Origin: Heterotrichella gracilis
Lineage: Eukaryota; Sar; Xanthophyceae; Tribonematales; Xanthonemataceae
Assembly: GCA_032358255.1 (NCBI GenBank)
Contig: JAULBX010000892.1
Coordinates: 62,001 to 126,000 of the forward strand
Length of the DNA stretch: 64,000 nt
Reading direction: 5' to 3'
How positions within the stretch are numbered: position 1 is the first letter of the stretch; every line of letters starts with the position of its first letter. This document shows, one piece after another, positions 10,212-21,015 of the stretch. Below the pieces are notes generated by a model that was not told the DNA's origin, did not search any database, and was given only the letters and a program-made list of their open reading frames with translations. The translations under genes and the position numbers were made by a program.

Positions 10212-11304
10212 GGGGTTTCACCCTGAGTACAGCATGCCAAGTTCGGCCGCGCGGTTGTGTCCATTGTGCTTGCAGTCCCCAGGCAGCCAAGCTATTGCAC
10301 TGGAATGCACATGGAGTACCTTTTTCTATTTAGTTATTCACATCTTGTCACTGACAGGATTTTTGAAGAAGGAATTCATCTAGTAGACTTTACGTTGGAC
10401 GTTGACGTTGATGTTGAACCTATTCTTTTAATTGGTGAGGAAGAATTCCCTTGCCCTTCCAAGGTGCCACTGGCTTCTTATGAAATTCAATATGCCATAC
10501 CAGGTAGTATGTAGCGGCGATCGTTGAAGTAGCAGGTTTTGCACTTCAAGTTGGTGGTCTTCATAAAGGTGAACCTGGTCACCCGGCAGATTTGGCTTGG
10601 TGAATATCGGGCACTGCATGCCATTGGCATTTCACAGCTGCAGCAACTGTGTCCCCATGTTCCGCTTATGACTCTCTGAGAGTCAGGATCAACCGAGGCT
10701 CGTTTACAATGGCATAAAAACGCAAACGACAATTTGAATGCACTGAAATTCCCTTGACCACCTGGGGCCCACCGTGGCTACACTACACTGTCAGTAGTAA
10801 CTGGGAAAGTACATTCCATAACGTAGTACATAATAACACCAGACATAATAATGCCAGACAACACGCAAACAAAAATGCTATTATACAGTCATGCCAGCGA
10901 TACATGGGTCCTGACTCCTGGTGCTCACTGTCAGTGGCAGTCAACATAATGGGTCAATGATTGTTCAAATTGGCTGCATAACCCACTACAGGCCCACAAC
11001 CTGGCCTAAGGTCTCGGGCCTCAGGCTTCGGTGCCAGCTGGCACCAATTGACCCAGCGTTCCCCAGCATGAAAACACGATGCTGCAAAAACCCAACCACC
11101 TTCACGGGAAAATGTCAGCAGCCCCAAAACCACGGCACGGTGCCCAGCTGACCAGCTTGATGGTTCAAACCCAGGGCGCACATAGGGCAACAGCGAGCAA
11201 ACACCGCGCTGCAGCCCTTGTCATCCCACACCACGCAGCCTGCTTCCTTGCGCAGCTCCCCTCCCGACCATGCGCCCGGCGTGGAGTACAGGGGTTTCCC
11301 ACAG
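10212..11304. other. Convergent spacer, no recognisable gene
   Basis: This region lies between the 3' ends of QTRT2 and the SP1-like gene. Short open frames exist but none shows a known motif or splice partner. Confidence 0.5.
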
Positions 11305-14300
11305 CTAGGTGCGGTACACCTTTATGACTGGGGAGCGCGCCCGACAGATGGGGCAGCTGGCCAGCTTGTTGGCGCATCCCCAGCAGGCGCACATGTGTCC
11401 ACAGGCTGTGAACACCGCGCTGCAGTCCTGGTCGTAGCACACCACGCATGCGTCCTTGCGCAGTTCCCCGTCGTCCTCGTTGCAACCCTCTAGGGTTCCC
11501 TGGTGGGCCTGCAGCTCCTGGCGCAGCCTGCGGGCCTCCTCCATGCGCTTCCTGAACGACAGCAATGGCATGGGGTGTCAAAGGGATGGAACATCACTAT
11601 GGTAGGAAACCCCTGGCAAGGGGGGTCATTAATTAAATACTCCCCTAGGTGGAATTCAACCATGACAGTGCCAGGTTTTGGTGTAAGTAAGTTGGTAATT
11701 GGTACATTACACAGGTTGTTTTAAAGAGGTCCCCTGGTGGGCCTGCAGCTCCTGGCGCAGCCTCCTCCACGCGGTTTCTAAAACAGGGTTCAGGGTCTAT
11801 GGCCAAAAGAGGAAGTTTACTGAGACTACACATGGAGCGCGAAGTTTGGCTGCGCATTAATACAGCCATGGCAGAGCAGGGGGATTGTGGCAACATGATG
11901 ACGACTGCAAGGATGGGATCATGCAACGGGTGATAGGATCATGCAGCGCATACCTGAATCGCTTTTGCTGCAGGTAGCTGGCGGTAGTGCGCACAATCTT
12001 GGTCACGATCAAGCACACGCCCAGCGCCCCAAAGCCAACAGCAATCATCCTGCACCAATCAACCACAATCAGATGTAATATCAGCATCAGCAAGAGAGGC
12101 AGCCAAGTGAGCAGGGTCCTTCACAACCCATGAAGAAGCCGTTATTTATGACTAGCAATGTGCAGCGCCACCACTTTGACATACGGTGCGCGCCAGGACA
12201 ACCGCGCCTGTCACATGTGTACCCTACACCCAAAACCCTCAGCCTGTCACATGTGCACCATCCACCTGATGCACAGCAAAGCGCTACGTCAGCAGCGCCT
12301 GCCACATATACGCGCCAACATTCGCTTGATCGCACAGCATCAATAATGTAAATAATTGACAATTTTGATTAATGACCACATCGAATGGAACACAAAACTA
12401 CATTTAATACAATGCGCATAAATACCTGCAGGCTTTTGACATGCTGGTAAGAGATGCCACCAGCTCTGGGAGGCTGTGCTCCGTGATGATGAAGGGGCTT
12501 CCGTTCTCTGGCGCATGCAGGACCACCACGTCCCCGTTGGCGTGCATCACCCCAGGGAACTCGTACTGCCCACTGATATCTCCAGGCAACGAGCTGAGCT
12601 CACCTGCAGGAGTGTGGATGAAAGTTCAGGAGCCAGTAGAAGCGCATGGTATTCAACCATGGGGACACCCATGCACTGCTGGTGCAGTGCGCATAACCGT
12701 GCGATTCCAGCCATGCATGGAGGCAATGTGCATGATCTCTGTTTGCTACCCATCCAGTAACAAGCATAACCCAACCATAAAACAAGCCTAACCCGAAAGG
12801 AGTTTCTAGGATATGCAAAAAGAATGTCCCACGTACCGACAGCGGTCACGCGCGCCCCAACAGGCAGGACGCTCTCGGTCCTCTTCCTCCCCAGCACCCG
12901 CAACCCTAGTAGGTTATCCACAAGCTTCCGGGGGCCGTTGCGCTGGTCATCTGTAAACTCGTCACCTGCGCGCCAATAACACTAGCCGTGAGGCATTTGC
13001 ACTAATTCACCTGTGCAACAGTAGGAAGCAAGAAATAAAAAATGCCCACAGGTGACAGTAACAGTAGCTGTGGGCCGTTTGCGCTGGTTCATCTGCGAGC
13101 CAGTGACAGTAGGAGTGAGGCAATTGCACTGATTCACCTGCAAAACATGATAGCGTGTAGCTGCGAGGCGTTTGCGTTAACTCACCTGCATGCCGGTAAC
13201 AGTAGCTGTATTAGGGTTCAGAGTTTAGGGTTTATCAGGCATTCGCACTCATTCTCTTGCGCGCCAATAACAGCAGCACTTCAGAGTGTGACACCCAGAA
13301 CCTAGTGCACCAACGAAAGTAGCTGTGGGCAGTTTGTGTCCGGTCACCATCTGCCCCAGAGGTGAAGGGTTCATCTCAATTCAATAAAACTCCATTGAAT
13401 TGAGATCCCAGGCACAGACACCCTAAGTGATGGCCGTGGTGGTCACAAAAACCCTAGGTGAAACCCCTGGCAGGCTCCAAAACCCTAGGTTGTCACCCTT
13501 GAGCAAGCTAAGCCGTGGCCTCCAATCCTGACATACCAACAAAACTCCAATGGCAGGCCCTCAGCTCTCCTGCCGTCCACAACCGGCAGGCGCACCCTTT
13601 CTACCCACGGAAACCCTAGCTGAACACCTTCGTGGCCCCTAAAAACTTGTAGTGACCCCCCACGGGGCGGCAGTAACCCTAGGTGCACACCCCTTAGCCA
13701 AAAGAACCCTGTCACCTCCAATCCTGACGTACCAACAAACTCCAAGGGCAGGCCCTCAGCTCTCCTGCCCTCCACAATTGGCAGGCGCACCCTTGTGCCG
13801 TCCTCCAGGCACCAGGCCGTTTCCCGCATTATGTGCCGCACGGTCTGGCTGTCCCGCACCCACTCCCCGTTCTCAAGCTGCTTCATGCACTGCTGCTCCT
13901 CCTGCACCTGAATGCCACAGAGGACGGGTGGTTAGCAAGCACAGGAGTGGACGTATGCAGTTAGAAACTGTTCGCTCTCCAGCTGTTTTATGCACTGCTG
14001 CTCCTCCTGCACCTGAAAGCAGGCACAGAGGACGGGTGATGCGCATGTGGACTAGGTTTATTCATTTTCCAGCCGTTTCATGCACTGCCATTCCTTTTTG
14101 TACCTGCCACCAAGGTGGGTGGCCTCGTTTCTGGTTCCTTAAAGTGCAGAGCCAGGTGACCCCTCATATTCGCTGTTCCAAATTGTGGTCAGGTTCTGAG
14201 CTAGGGTTTACAACGGTGCAGGCCAAGATATAAGGTGGCAACCCTCACTGCGTTTTTGACTTGCTTCAGGACTGCCTGTGACTAACAGCTTAAGTGGGCT

Positions 14301-14769
14301 ATGCCACCTACAGTTCAGCATCACAGTTTTGGTTACCTTGGTCACCACTGCCTGGCCATCTGCAAGCTCGCACTTTAGGGGCTTGTCCGTCCATACTTTG
14401 CCAGACACAGCCACCAGCAGCGGTAGGAGGTCCAGCAGCTGCTTCAGGTCTGCAGGACGAACGCATTGCGCCATGAGGGGCCACCCTGTGGAGCTCGAGG
14501 CATATGCATGCATAAAGGTAACGTATATGCATGCAGCGGCCAACCAACTCTTGGCTTTGCTGGACACAGTCCTGCACTCGATATGGACTAATTGGCTTTT
14601 TAAGCCACGGTCTTGCAGCGTTCTACGCACCTGACAACTGGTCGACGGGCGTCGCTGCTTCAAGTCTCCGAGCTTGCTTGCCCTTTGCCAGAGACACCAG
14701 GTAAAACACACCGCCAAGGGCACACGAAGCGACTCCACCCCAGGAAACCATCGAGGTTACTCCAACCAT
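11305..14769 (-). CDS. SP1: SP1/MUL1-type RING E3 ubiquitin ligase of organelle envelope
   Basis: Plant SP1 ubiquitinates chloroplast protein-import components; animal MUL1 acts at the mitochondrial outer membrane. Exons are 14769-14631, 14449-14337, 13907-13733, 12965-12837, 12603-12426, 12049-11954 and 11551-11305, giving 358 residues, the usual family size. The N terminus starts MVGVTSMVSWGGV and enters a membrane helix. The GIDE domain follows (LLPLLVAVSGKVW, DGTRVRLPIV, GRKRTESVLPVGARVTAVG, SPFIITEHSLPELV). A second membrane helix is MIAVGFGALGVCLIV. The C terminus is a C3HC4 RING: CVVC, then C14, H, C, C, C and CPIC. Plastid targeting rather than mitochondrial is inferred from the green lineage, not shown by sequence. 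Confidence 0.9.
11728..11785 (-). repeat. Copy of SP1 exon 7 5' part
   Basis: The run GGTGGGCCTGCAGCTCCTGG followed by CGCAGCCT occurs here and in exon 7 (about 11503-11530). The copy is in the intron just upstream of exon 7. Confidence 0.8.
12975..13350 (-). repeat. Array of about six decayed copies of SP1 exon 4 start
   Basis: Variants of the plus-strand phrase GGgCGTTTGCgCTgaTtCACCTGcg recur near 12990, 13070, 13120, 13165, 13240 and 13330. The phrase is the 5' edge of exon 4 with its acceptor (real copy 12928-12970). All lie in intron 3, spaced about 45-80 bp apart, with a TTTAGGG-like run near 13225. Confidence 0.75.
13525..13600 (-). repeat. Copy of SP1 exon 3 3' end
   Basis: This repeats the last ~70 bp of exon 3 with donor (real copy 13728-13798), including the codons for RLPIVEGRRAEGLPLEF. 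It lies in the downstream intron. Confidence 0.85.
13975..14110 (-). repeat. Two copies of SP1 exon 3 start
   Basis: Stretches at about 13978-14015 and 14070-14110 repeat the exon 3 acceptor edge (real copy 13875-13912, coding VQEEQQCMKQLEN). They lie in the upstream intron. The first is almost perfect. Confidence 0.8.
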
Positions 14770-15222
14770 GCTGCTCCAAGGACGACAGAGGTTACCAGAG
14801 CAGCATGCCTCGAGCAGGGTCTTGTCCCACTGCTTCAAAGCCAATCGTTGCAAATATGGATATGGTGCTTCAAAAGACAAAAACTGAGGCTGTATGCTGG
14901 TTGTGCAACCTTGCGAGGTTGGTACAGCTACCGTTGAGAGCTACTGGTGAAAGTGGTTCTTATCAAGTCGAGCCAAGGCAAAGGTGCAGACTGCCAGCTC
15001 AGCTTTTTGTCCCAGAATAAAGGCTTCAGATTTCGCGAGTTCAAACGGCTCATTCACTTGTCACGTAACACACCCACTTGTAGTAACCCTACGTTGCTCA
15101 TTTCAGCTGGTGTTGTCTTGACTGCAGTGTCCCTGCGCATCAGCGGCAACGCCTTGCACCCTTTCACATGCACGCAGTACCGCAGCTGATGTAACCCGGA
15201 GTGATAACGGTCTTGCGGCACC
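14770..15222. promoter_or_regulatory. Divergent spacer between SP1 and OSTC genes
   Basis: The 453 bp between two start codons facing apart presumably contain both promoters. I see no TATA-like or repeated operator element that I can defend. Confidence 0.45.
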
Positions 15223-16535
15223 ATGGATCCAGTCACCTACATCATACGAAGGGTATGCGCTACAGTGCTGTGCTTGCTGTGTGCTTGCTGGTTGCGAGTG
15301 GCATGCATGCATTTTCATTCATGCCTGTATCCCGTTGTCACTTGCGTTTGTGCTTGTGCTAGGTCCAGCGTTTTGAGCCTCCAAGTGGGACGAAAGTCTT
15401 CTTTGTCGCTCTACTATCATACCTGTTCATCTGCTCCGGAGTCGTTTTCGATATCATCATGGAACCACCAGGTGAGGACACCCCAACACCCACTAACTGC
15501 CCTGCCCCCACCTCACCCCACCCTCCACCCCACCCTGCACCCTGCTCCCTGCCCTACCCCCTCCACCCCACACCTCACCCTACACCCCGCCCTGCAAATC
15601 CGTTCCCTGCCCTAACCCCCTCCACCCCACGCTCCACCCCACACCCCATTCCTCACCTTCCCTATCCTGTACCTCCCTTTAAAGGGATGGTAACTGCACT
15701 GTCTCCCTCACCCTAACAACCAACTTAACGCAACCCAGCCCAACCCCCGTGGAGTTGAGCTGTTGTGGCTACTTGTACAAGCCCTCGAGGGTAGCAACCA
15801 TGAGCCCAGTGTCCATCTCTGTACCACTTCCTTACACCTAGCTGGGTCTGTCCTGCAGGCATGGGCCAAACCCAAGACGCTAAGACAGGTGAGGTGGAAC
15901 TGACACATGCTGGGTTCGACGCGCGAGGGAGGCTTTGAGGGGTGCTTCTGTGGTTTTCCAGGCCCCGCAGTGAAGAATGCGCCACACTGGACGAGGCTCG
16001 CTGCTGGGCTCAGGATACCACACAAAGTACCCCTCAACGCCTTCTCTGCATGTCGCACACCCTGCCAACTTTTTGCTGCAATAATCTAAGGCGTTGTAGT
16101 CCCCGTTCTGTTGGAGGGCCTTGGGGTTCAGTGTTCGATTCCATTGCTGACAACCCACGGGTGGCTTGCGCAGGGAATATGCGCCCAGAAGCCGTCATGC
16201 GGGACCGCATCAACAGCCAGTATGTGTTTGAGGGGCTGACAGCTGGCTTCATGTATGTGCTGGGCGGGTTGGGGCTCCTGGGACTGTACACAAGCACGAA
16301 CAAGCAGATTGATAGGCGGTTTCGAGCTGCTCTGGCGTACGGGTGAGTCTGATACTTCCACTCCTTGTGCACCACTGACTGCTCAACTCACATCTTTCCT
16401 AGTTGTTGTTGTGAGCGGTACCAAACGCTGTGGCATGGGTGCAGGGGAATTGCACTGTCCCTGTTGTGCTACATGGGGATCACTTCTTTCTTCAAGATCA
16501 AGCTGCCTGGGTATCTATATGGCCAGGGCTGGTAG
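15223..16535 (+). CDS. OSTC: Oligosaccharyltransferase complex subunit OSTC (DC2)
   Basis: OSTC is a small ER membrane subunit that links the STT3A-type oligosaccharyltransferase to the translocon for co-translational N-glycosylation. Exons are 15223-15252, 15363-15471, 15859-15888, 16174-16342 and 16445-16535, giving 142 residues (human OSTC has 149). The family order is clear: an amphipathic N terminus, a first membrane helix ending GVVFDIIMEPP, the conserved RINSQYVFEGLTAGF stretch, a second helix (MYVLGGLGLLGLYT), then a third helix and the diagnostic C-terminal KIKLPGYL. Two exons are only 30 bp long. Together with OST1 at 42.5-46.8 kb this is the second subunit of the same complex in the window. 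Confidence 0.93.
15478..15695 (+). repeat. C-rich low-complexity tract in OSTC intron 2
   Basis: About 200 bp are dominated by CCCCACCCTnCACCC-type words with almost no G on the plus strand. The minus strand therefore carries many G3-4 runs that could form G-quadruplexes. Confidence 0.85.
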
Positions 16536-18432
16536 TCAAGCAGGATGCTTGGAGGAGAAAATTCCCAAAAAGGACTGATCAGCTGAGTTTACAACTAGCT
16601 CTTGGTGAGACACAGTGTCACTTGTATCAAGGGAGCGGAAGGATGGGCAGCAACGTGGCTTTTTTGAAGTGCGCTGCTTCATAGCACCCACTGTGGCTCT
16701 TGAATCACACAAGGAACAGAAGGGAAGGCACAATCACAGGGTTAAGGGGGGGTAAGGCGTGCTCGCACCAGGGCACCACAACCAGCCAGAACGGCTGGTC
16801 AAGCAGCGGCCTTGGCCAAGTGCCAGCAGGTTGGGCCCAGATTGGGCAACTTCACAGCGGAGCGCCTGCACGTGGTGGTGGTCTAGGACTGCAGTGGGCA
16901 CGAAGCAAATTGCAGGTTGGATTGCAGCCAGCCGTTTTTGTAACACGTCTGATTCAAAAGCTTTCTACGTACCGAGCTGTTGCTGTGAAGTTCCTGTTGC
17001 CCAGTGGTACCTGTTTGGAGCCAGAACCCCCAACCTGGAGTGATTTGGCACTGCCAGGCAGCCACTGACCAGTTGCACATGCTGCACTTGACCACCTGGG
17101 GTGGGCCCAAGCGGGCTTGGGCTTGTAAGCAATGGCCAGCACTTTCAATTGCCAGCCAGCGGTTTTTTTGTAACGCGCCTGGTTCAAAGCAAGTCGCAAG
17201 CTGTTGCTGTGACGTCTCTGTTGCCTAGTGGTGCCTGTTTGGAGCCACAGCCAGGAACCCCACTCTCATCACTGCGGGCATTGACCATTGGCACAGGCTG
17301 CACTCAGTGACCACCTCCACTGGAGTTGAATTGGTTGCACCCAAGCAGCGTGTGCAGGTGTATGCACTTTTATGCACTACCCAGCAAGACTTGGTGGCAC
17401 TGGATGCTAGTACGAGCAGTCGCTGACTTGTGGTGGGCCGCCTTTTGTGAATGGCCTTTCTGATTGCCCTTTTCGTTCTGAGCCAGGCAGGAGTCAGCCC
17501 GCCGCGGCGCACTACGAGGTTTAAACCAAATTGGTATGGTTACACACCTGGCAAAATCGCCAGGCAAAGGGTATTGCAACAAACTACAAGCCAGTAGTAC
17601 AATATGCCACCGGCTAGGTGCGCTGTTGCAAGAGCAAACAATATGCCATAGGCAACTACTGGCACTGTGCAACTACTGGCGGTAACAAAACGAAGGCAGG
17701 GTTCCACCATGGTCAGGCAGAAAGCCACTGGTCTACATGAGGTGGAAAATTGTCTCATGTACAGGTCTGTCTCCAAAAGCGCTTCCACTCATGATTGTAA
17801 AAACAAACTGCAAAGGCAACTACGGTACTTGGGTGTGAAATGGGATGCTGCAACAGCAACGTATGTCCTAAACAGGTATCCTCCTGCAACTTGGTCCTTG
17901 CGTATTGTGACTGTGTGATGGGCAAGCCTAACTGTAAATTGGGGCGGGTGACCGGCAGCGACTGATAGGGGCACAGGGCGGCTGCATACATAGAGCTTCT
18001 AAACTAGCTGACATGCAGCGAGGTTGTCACGCAAAATGGATGGCAAGCACAAGGTTGCCTGCAAGGGAGATATATGTATTGTATGAAACCGTGGGGTCCA
18101 CGAGTGCTGACCCACCCCAACACCACCCACGTGCGCATTGGAAAGAAGTAGTGTGAAAAAAGAAAGTATATAAAAACCGGCACGCGGCCGGCGCAAGTAC
18201 CTCATCAAAAATCAAAGTGCTGTCATATTGCAGACGTAGTGGCCAGCTTGCTCAGCTGCACTAGTGTGTATTATATTGGTTGCAACCCCCCTGCACCCTG
18301 AGAAGACGCGTATTTGGTTTCTGGACCTGTCTCATTCCTTTCATAGCAATACCTCCTGCGGTGGGCCCACCCAGCTTGGGCCCGATCAGCGACTGATCAT
18401 GGTAGCTGATCGTAGTAGCTGCCGCTGACTGC
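16536..18432. repeat. Convergent spacer with a ~225-bp diverged direct duplication
   Basis: No gene is recognised. Positions about 16920-17050 and 17145-17265 are diverged direct copies: both contain TTGCAGCCAGCcG, TTTTTGTAACrCGyCTG, GAGCTGTTGCTGTGA-like words and GTGGTrCCTGTTTGGAGCCA. A further related GGTGGGCCCA..GCTTGGGC phrase recurs near 17100 and 18360. These may be remnants of a dispersed repeat. Confidence 0.6.
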
Positions 18433-21015
18433 TTACAGCTTTAGCTGCTTCAGGTCGTAGCCGTTCTTGTCCAGCAAGATGCCCCCGTCAATCCTGCCGC
18501 CCAGCAGACCACCGCAGTCCACCAGGTTGAGGGCAAATGCGAGGAACACCAGACCTGCAGGCGAGGGGAGGGATTGGTTAGGCTACAGAGACTGTAGAGT
18601 AAGGTATCTAGCCATACCCTTAGGGTAACAGCGCAAAAGAAGAAGAGCAAGGAGCCAAATGCACCAACTGCTGCCGGGCAGCACACACACTTGCTCACAC
18701 ATCCAAGTACAGAAGCGACACAGACACACAAGCACAAGGGGTTGGGAGAGGGATGGGGTGTTACCTTGTAGTGTCAAGTAGAGGCAGAGGCTCCACCGGG
18801 TCATGGTGGCCACGCCGTACATGGCGCTGGAGAAGACGAAGATCGCCATGCACAGCTCGCCGGCATAGAGCTTGCAGGAGCGCACGGGGATCTGCATGGC
18901 GCTGCCGTTCTTGCTCTTGTCAAACTGGCCCAGCTTGGTTGTCACCACCCACTCGGATGCCCCCTTTAGGTCAAAGAGCCCAGCCAGGACCGCGCCGATC
19001 TTGACCACGCCCATGGCGTTCTCAAAGAGCACGTAGAGGATGGAGTGCACAAAGCCCTTGGGTGTGAAGAGGGCTGTGCTGATGGTGACGGCCACGGGGA
19101 GGTGGACGAGCGCCCACAGGGGGATGGACACCTCGGGGTTGAACACCGAGAGTGGGACCAGGGTGCAGAAGAAGCCCAGGGAGACCCAGTGGGTGGCAAA
19201 CTTGCGGATGCCAAAGTAGCAGATGGTGAGGTCCAGCTTCTTCCAGAGGGACAGGTTGGAGCTCCAGATGTCGCTCGAGGCCTTGCGCCACAGCTGCACA
19301 GGGCCGCAGGTCCAGCGGTGCTGCTGCTTGCGGTAGGCGAAAAAGCTGGCTGGCAGCTGCAGGGGGGGCAACAGGGAGAACGTCAGCAAACAGGGGAACT
19401 GACAGGGCACTGCAGAGGTAGTAGAGGGGGACAGGACCAGCAGGGCAGTGTTTGGAGGTTGTGGGCTGAAGAAAGGGTTTGGATACCACTGGTGCAACAT
19501 AGAAAAACCATCAAAGTGCCCACTTCAAAGAGCTGCCACACCCAGTAAACTGCGCAACTACGACCCTGAGCGTTCCCAGGACCCACCTCAGAGACAACTG
19601 CCACATCCTCGAGGAAAACAGCCTTCCAGCCATAGATGAAGGCGCGCAGGGAGAGGTCCATGTCCTCCACAGTGGTCCTGCTGTACCAGCCGCCCACAGA
19701 GTCCACCGCCTTCTTCCTCCAGACTCCAGCTGTGCCGTTGAAGTTGAAGAAGGAGCCGTGCGCAAAGTGGATGAACTGCTCGCACTTCATGTGGTAGTTG
19801 AGGGAGATCTCCTGGGCCTTGGTGAGGTAGGACTCCTCGGGGTTGGCAAAGGCCCAGCGGGCTTGCACAAAGCCGACCTCGGGGTTGGACTCGAGGTAGG
19901 GGACGCAGCGGCGCTGCAGGGGCCAAGCAGGGAAACGGTAAGCAATGTGGGCAGGGCTAGTTTGTAAGATGCACCTCCCCAACTGTATGGCAAGATGGCA
20001 GGCCCTGCCCAAGTTTGCTCCAAACAAAAGCACTAAAGCTGTGAGAAACAACAGCAGAAGGCCAGCACAGTGCATAGGAGTTGGGTACACATACAGTACA
20101 GACGTGCATCCCCTTGCACAGATTGCTCTCCCCACAGTGCTGCTTGGGCACCCCACCCACCTAGCCCATTGCATAGTTTGGCAAGCCCAGTTCACTACCA
20201 GTGGAAAAACTCAATACTGCACAGAGCAAACTTACCAGGAAGTCGGGGTCTGGCCTGAAGTCGGCGTCGAAGATGGCCACATAGTCGCAGTCTGACAGCT
20301 TCTCCATGCCTTCCTTCATGGCACCGGCCTTGTACCCCTGCCTGTTTGTACGCCGGATGCACTCGATGTTCAGGCCCCTTTCCCTCCACTCAGCGACCTT
20401 GTCGTCGACCAGCTCTCTCGTGGTTTTGTCTGTGGAGTCGTCGAGAACCTGCACGCGACAGTGGCTGAGTCACTTTCCAGCCCATTGTGCGTAGCTCAAC
20501 GCAAAGATCTGGTTAGCAACAGCAACCACCAGCTGACGCCACCGCAGACAAAGAAAGTGCAACCAGCTTTCGACAGGTTACAGGTCTACAGCACTGGGCA
20601 AGGGAAAGGGGCGAGGGCAAGCAGTGGGTTGGCAGCATTTCAAACACAGTTAGTGCCCAGCAAACCCAGCCAGTAGCGAGCTCACCTGTACCCTGAAGCG
20701 CTTGGTGGGCCAGTTGAGTTCGCAGGCGGAGTCGATGACCGTTTGGCACACCGCACGCTCGTTGAACATGGGTAGCTGCACTGCCACTCGGGGATACCCA
20801 TCAGTGTGGTCGAGGCCGGGCAGTGGCCTGTAGTTGTACCGGTCGATGGGCCGCTTGCCGGTGAAGAGCTGCACAAGCCTCACTTGCACATACCTCGTCA
20901 CCAGGTGCATCCTGTCCATGGACACCAGCAGCGACAGGAAGGTGGCCACTGAGATGGAGGCCCGCAGGACGCTCGTGTACAGGTCCCATAGGGAGGCATA
21001 GTACAGGAACAACAT
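18433..21015 (-). CDS. CslA/C-like GT2 beta-glycan synthase (copy 1, 5 exons)
   Basis: This Golgi multi-pass GT2 enzyme belongs to the green-algal sister group of plant CslA (mannan) and CslC (xyloglucan backbone) synthases. Exons are 21015-20686, 20448-20236, 19913-19587, 19356-18765 and 18554-18433, giving 527 residues, typical for CslA. Catalytic signatures are all present: LDDSTD, the DXD site IFDADFRPD, TVEDMDLS, and the QxxRW motif as QQHRW in YRKQQHRWTCGP. An N-terminal membrane segment (SISVATFLSLLVS) precedes the catalytic loop and several hydrophobic helices follow it. The polymer made (mannan or glucan) cannot be told from sequence. Its nearest relative here is the gene at 23772-28302. 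Introns are short and largely free of the exon-edge copies seen elsewhere. Confidence 0.93.

Noticed and set aside
11155-11185. tRNA B-box-like GGTTCAAACCC
   Set aside because: The flanking T-stem does not pair and no acceptor stem was found.
16120-16150. tRNA B-box-like GTTCGATTCC in OSTC intron 3
   Set aside because: No matching A box or cloverleaf stems could be built around it.
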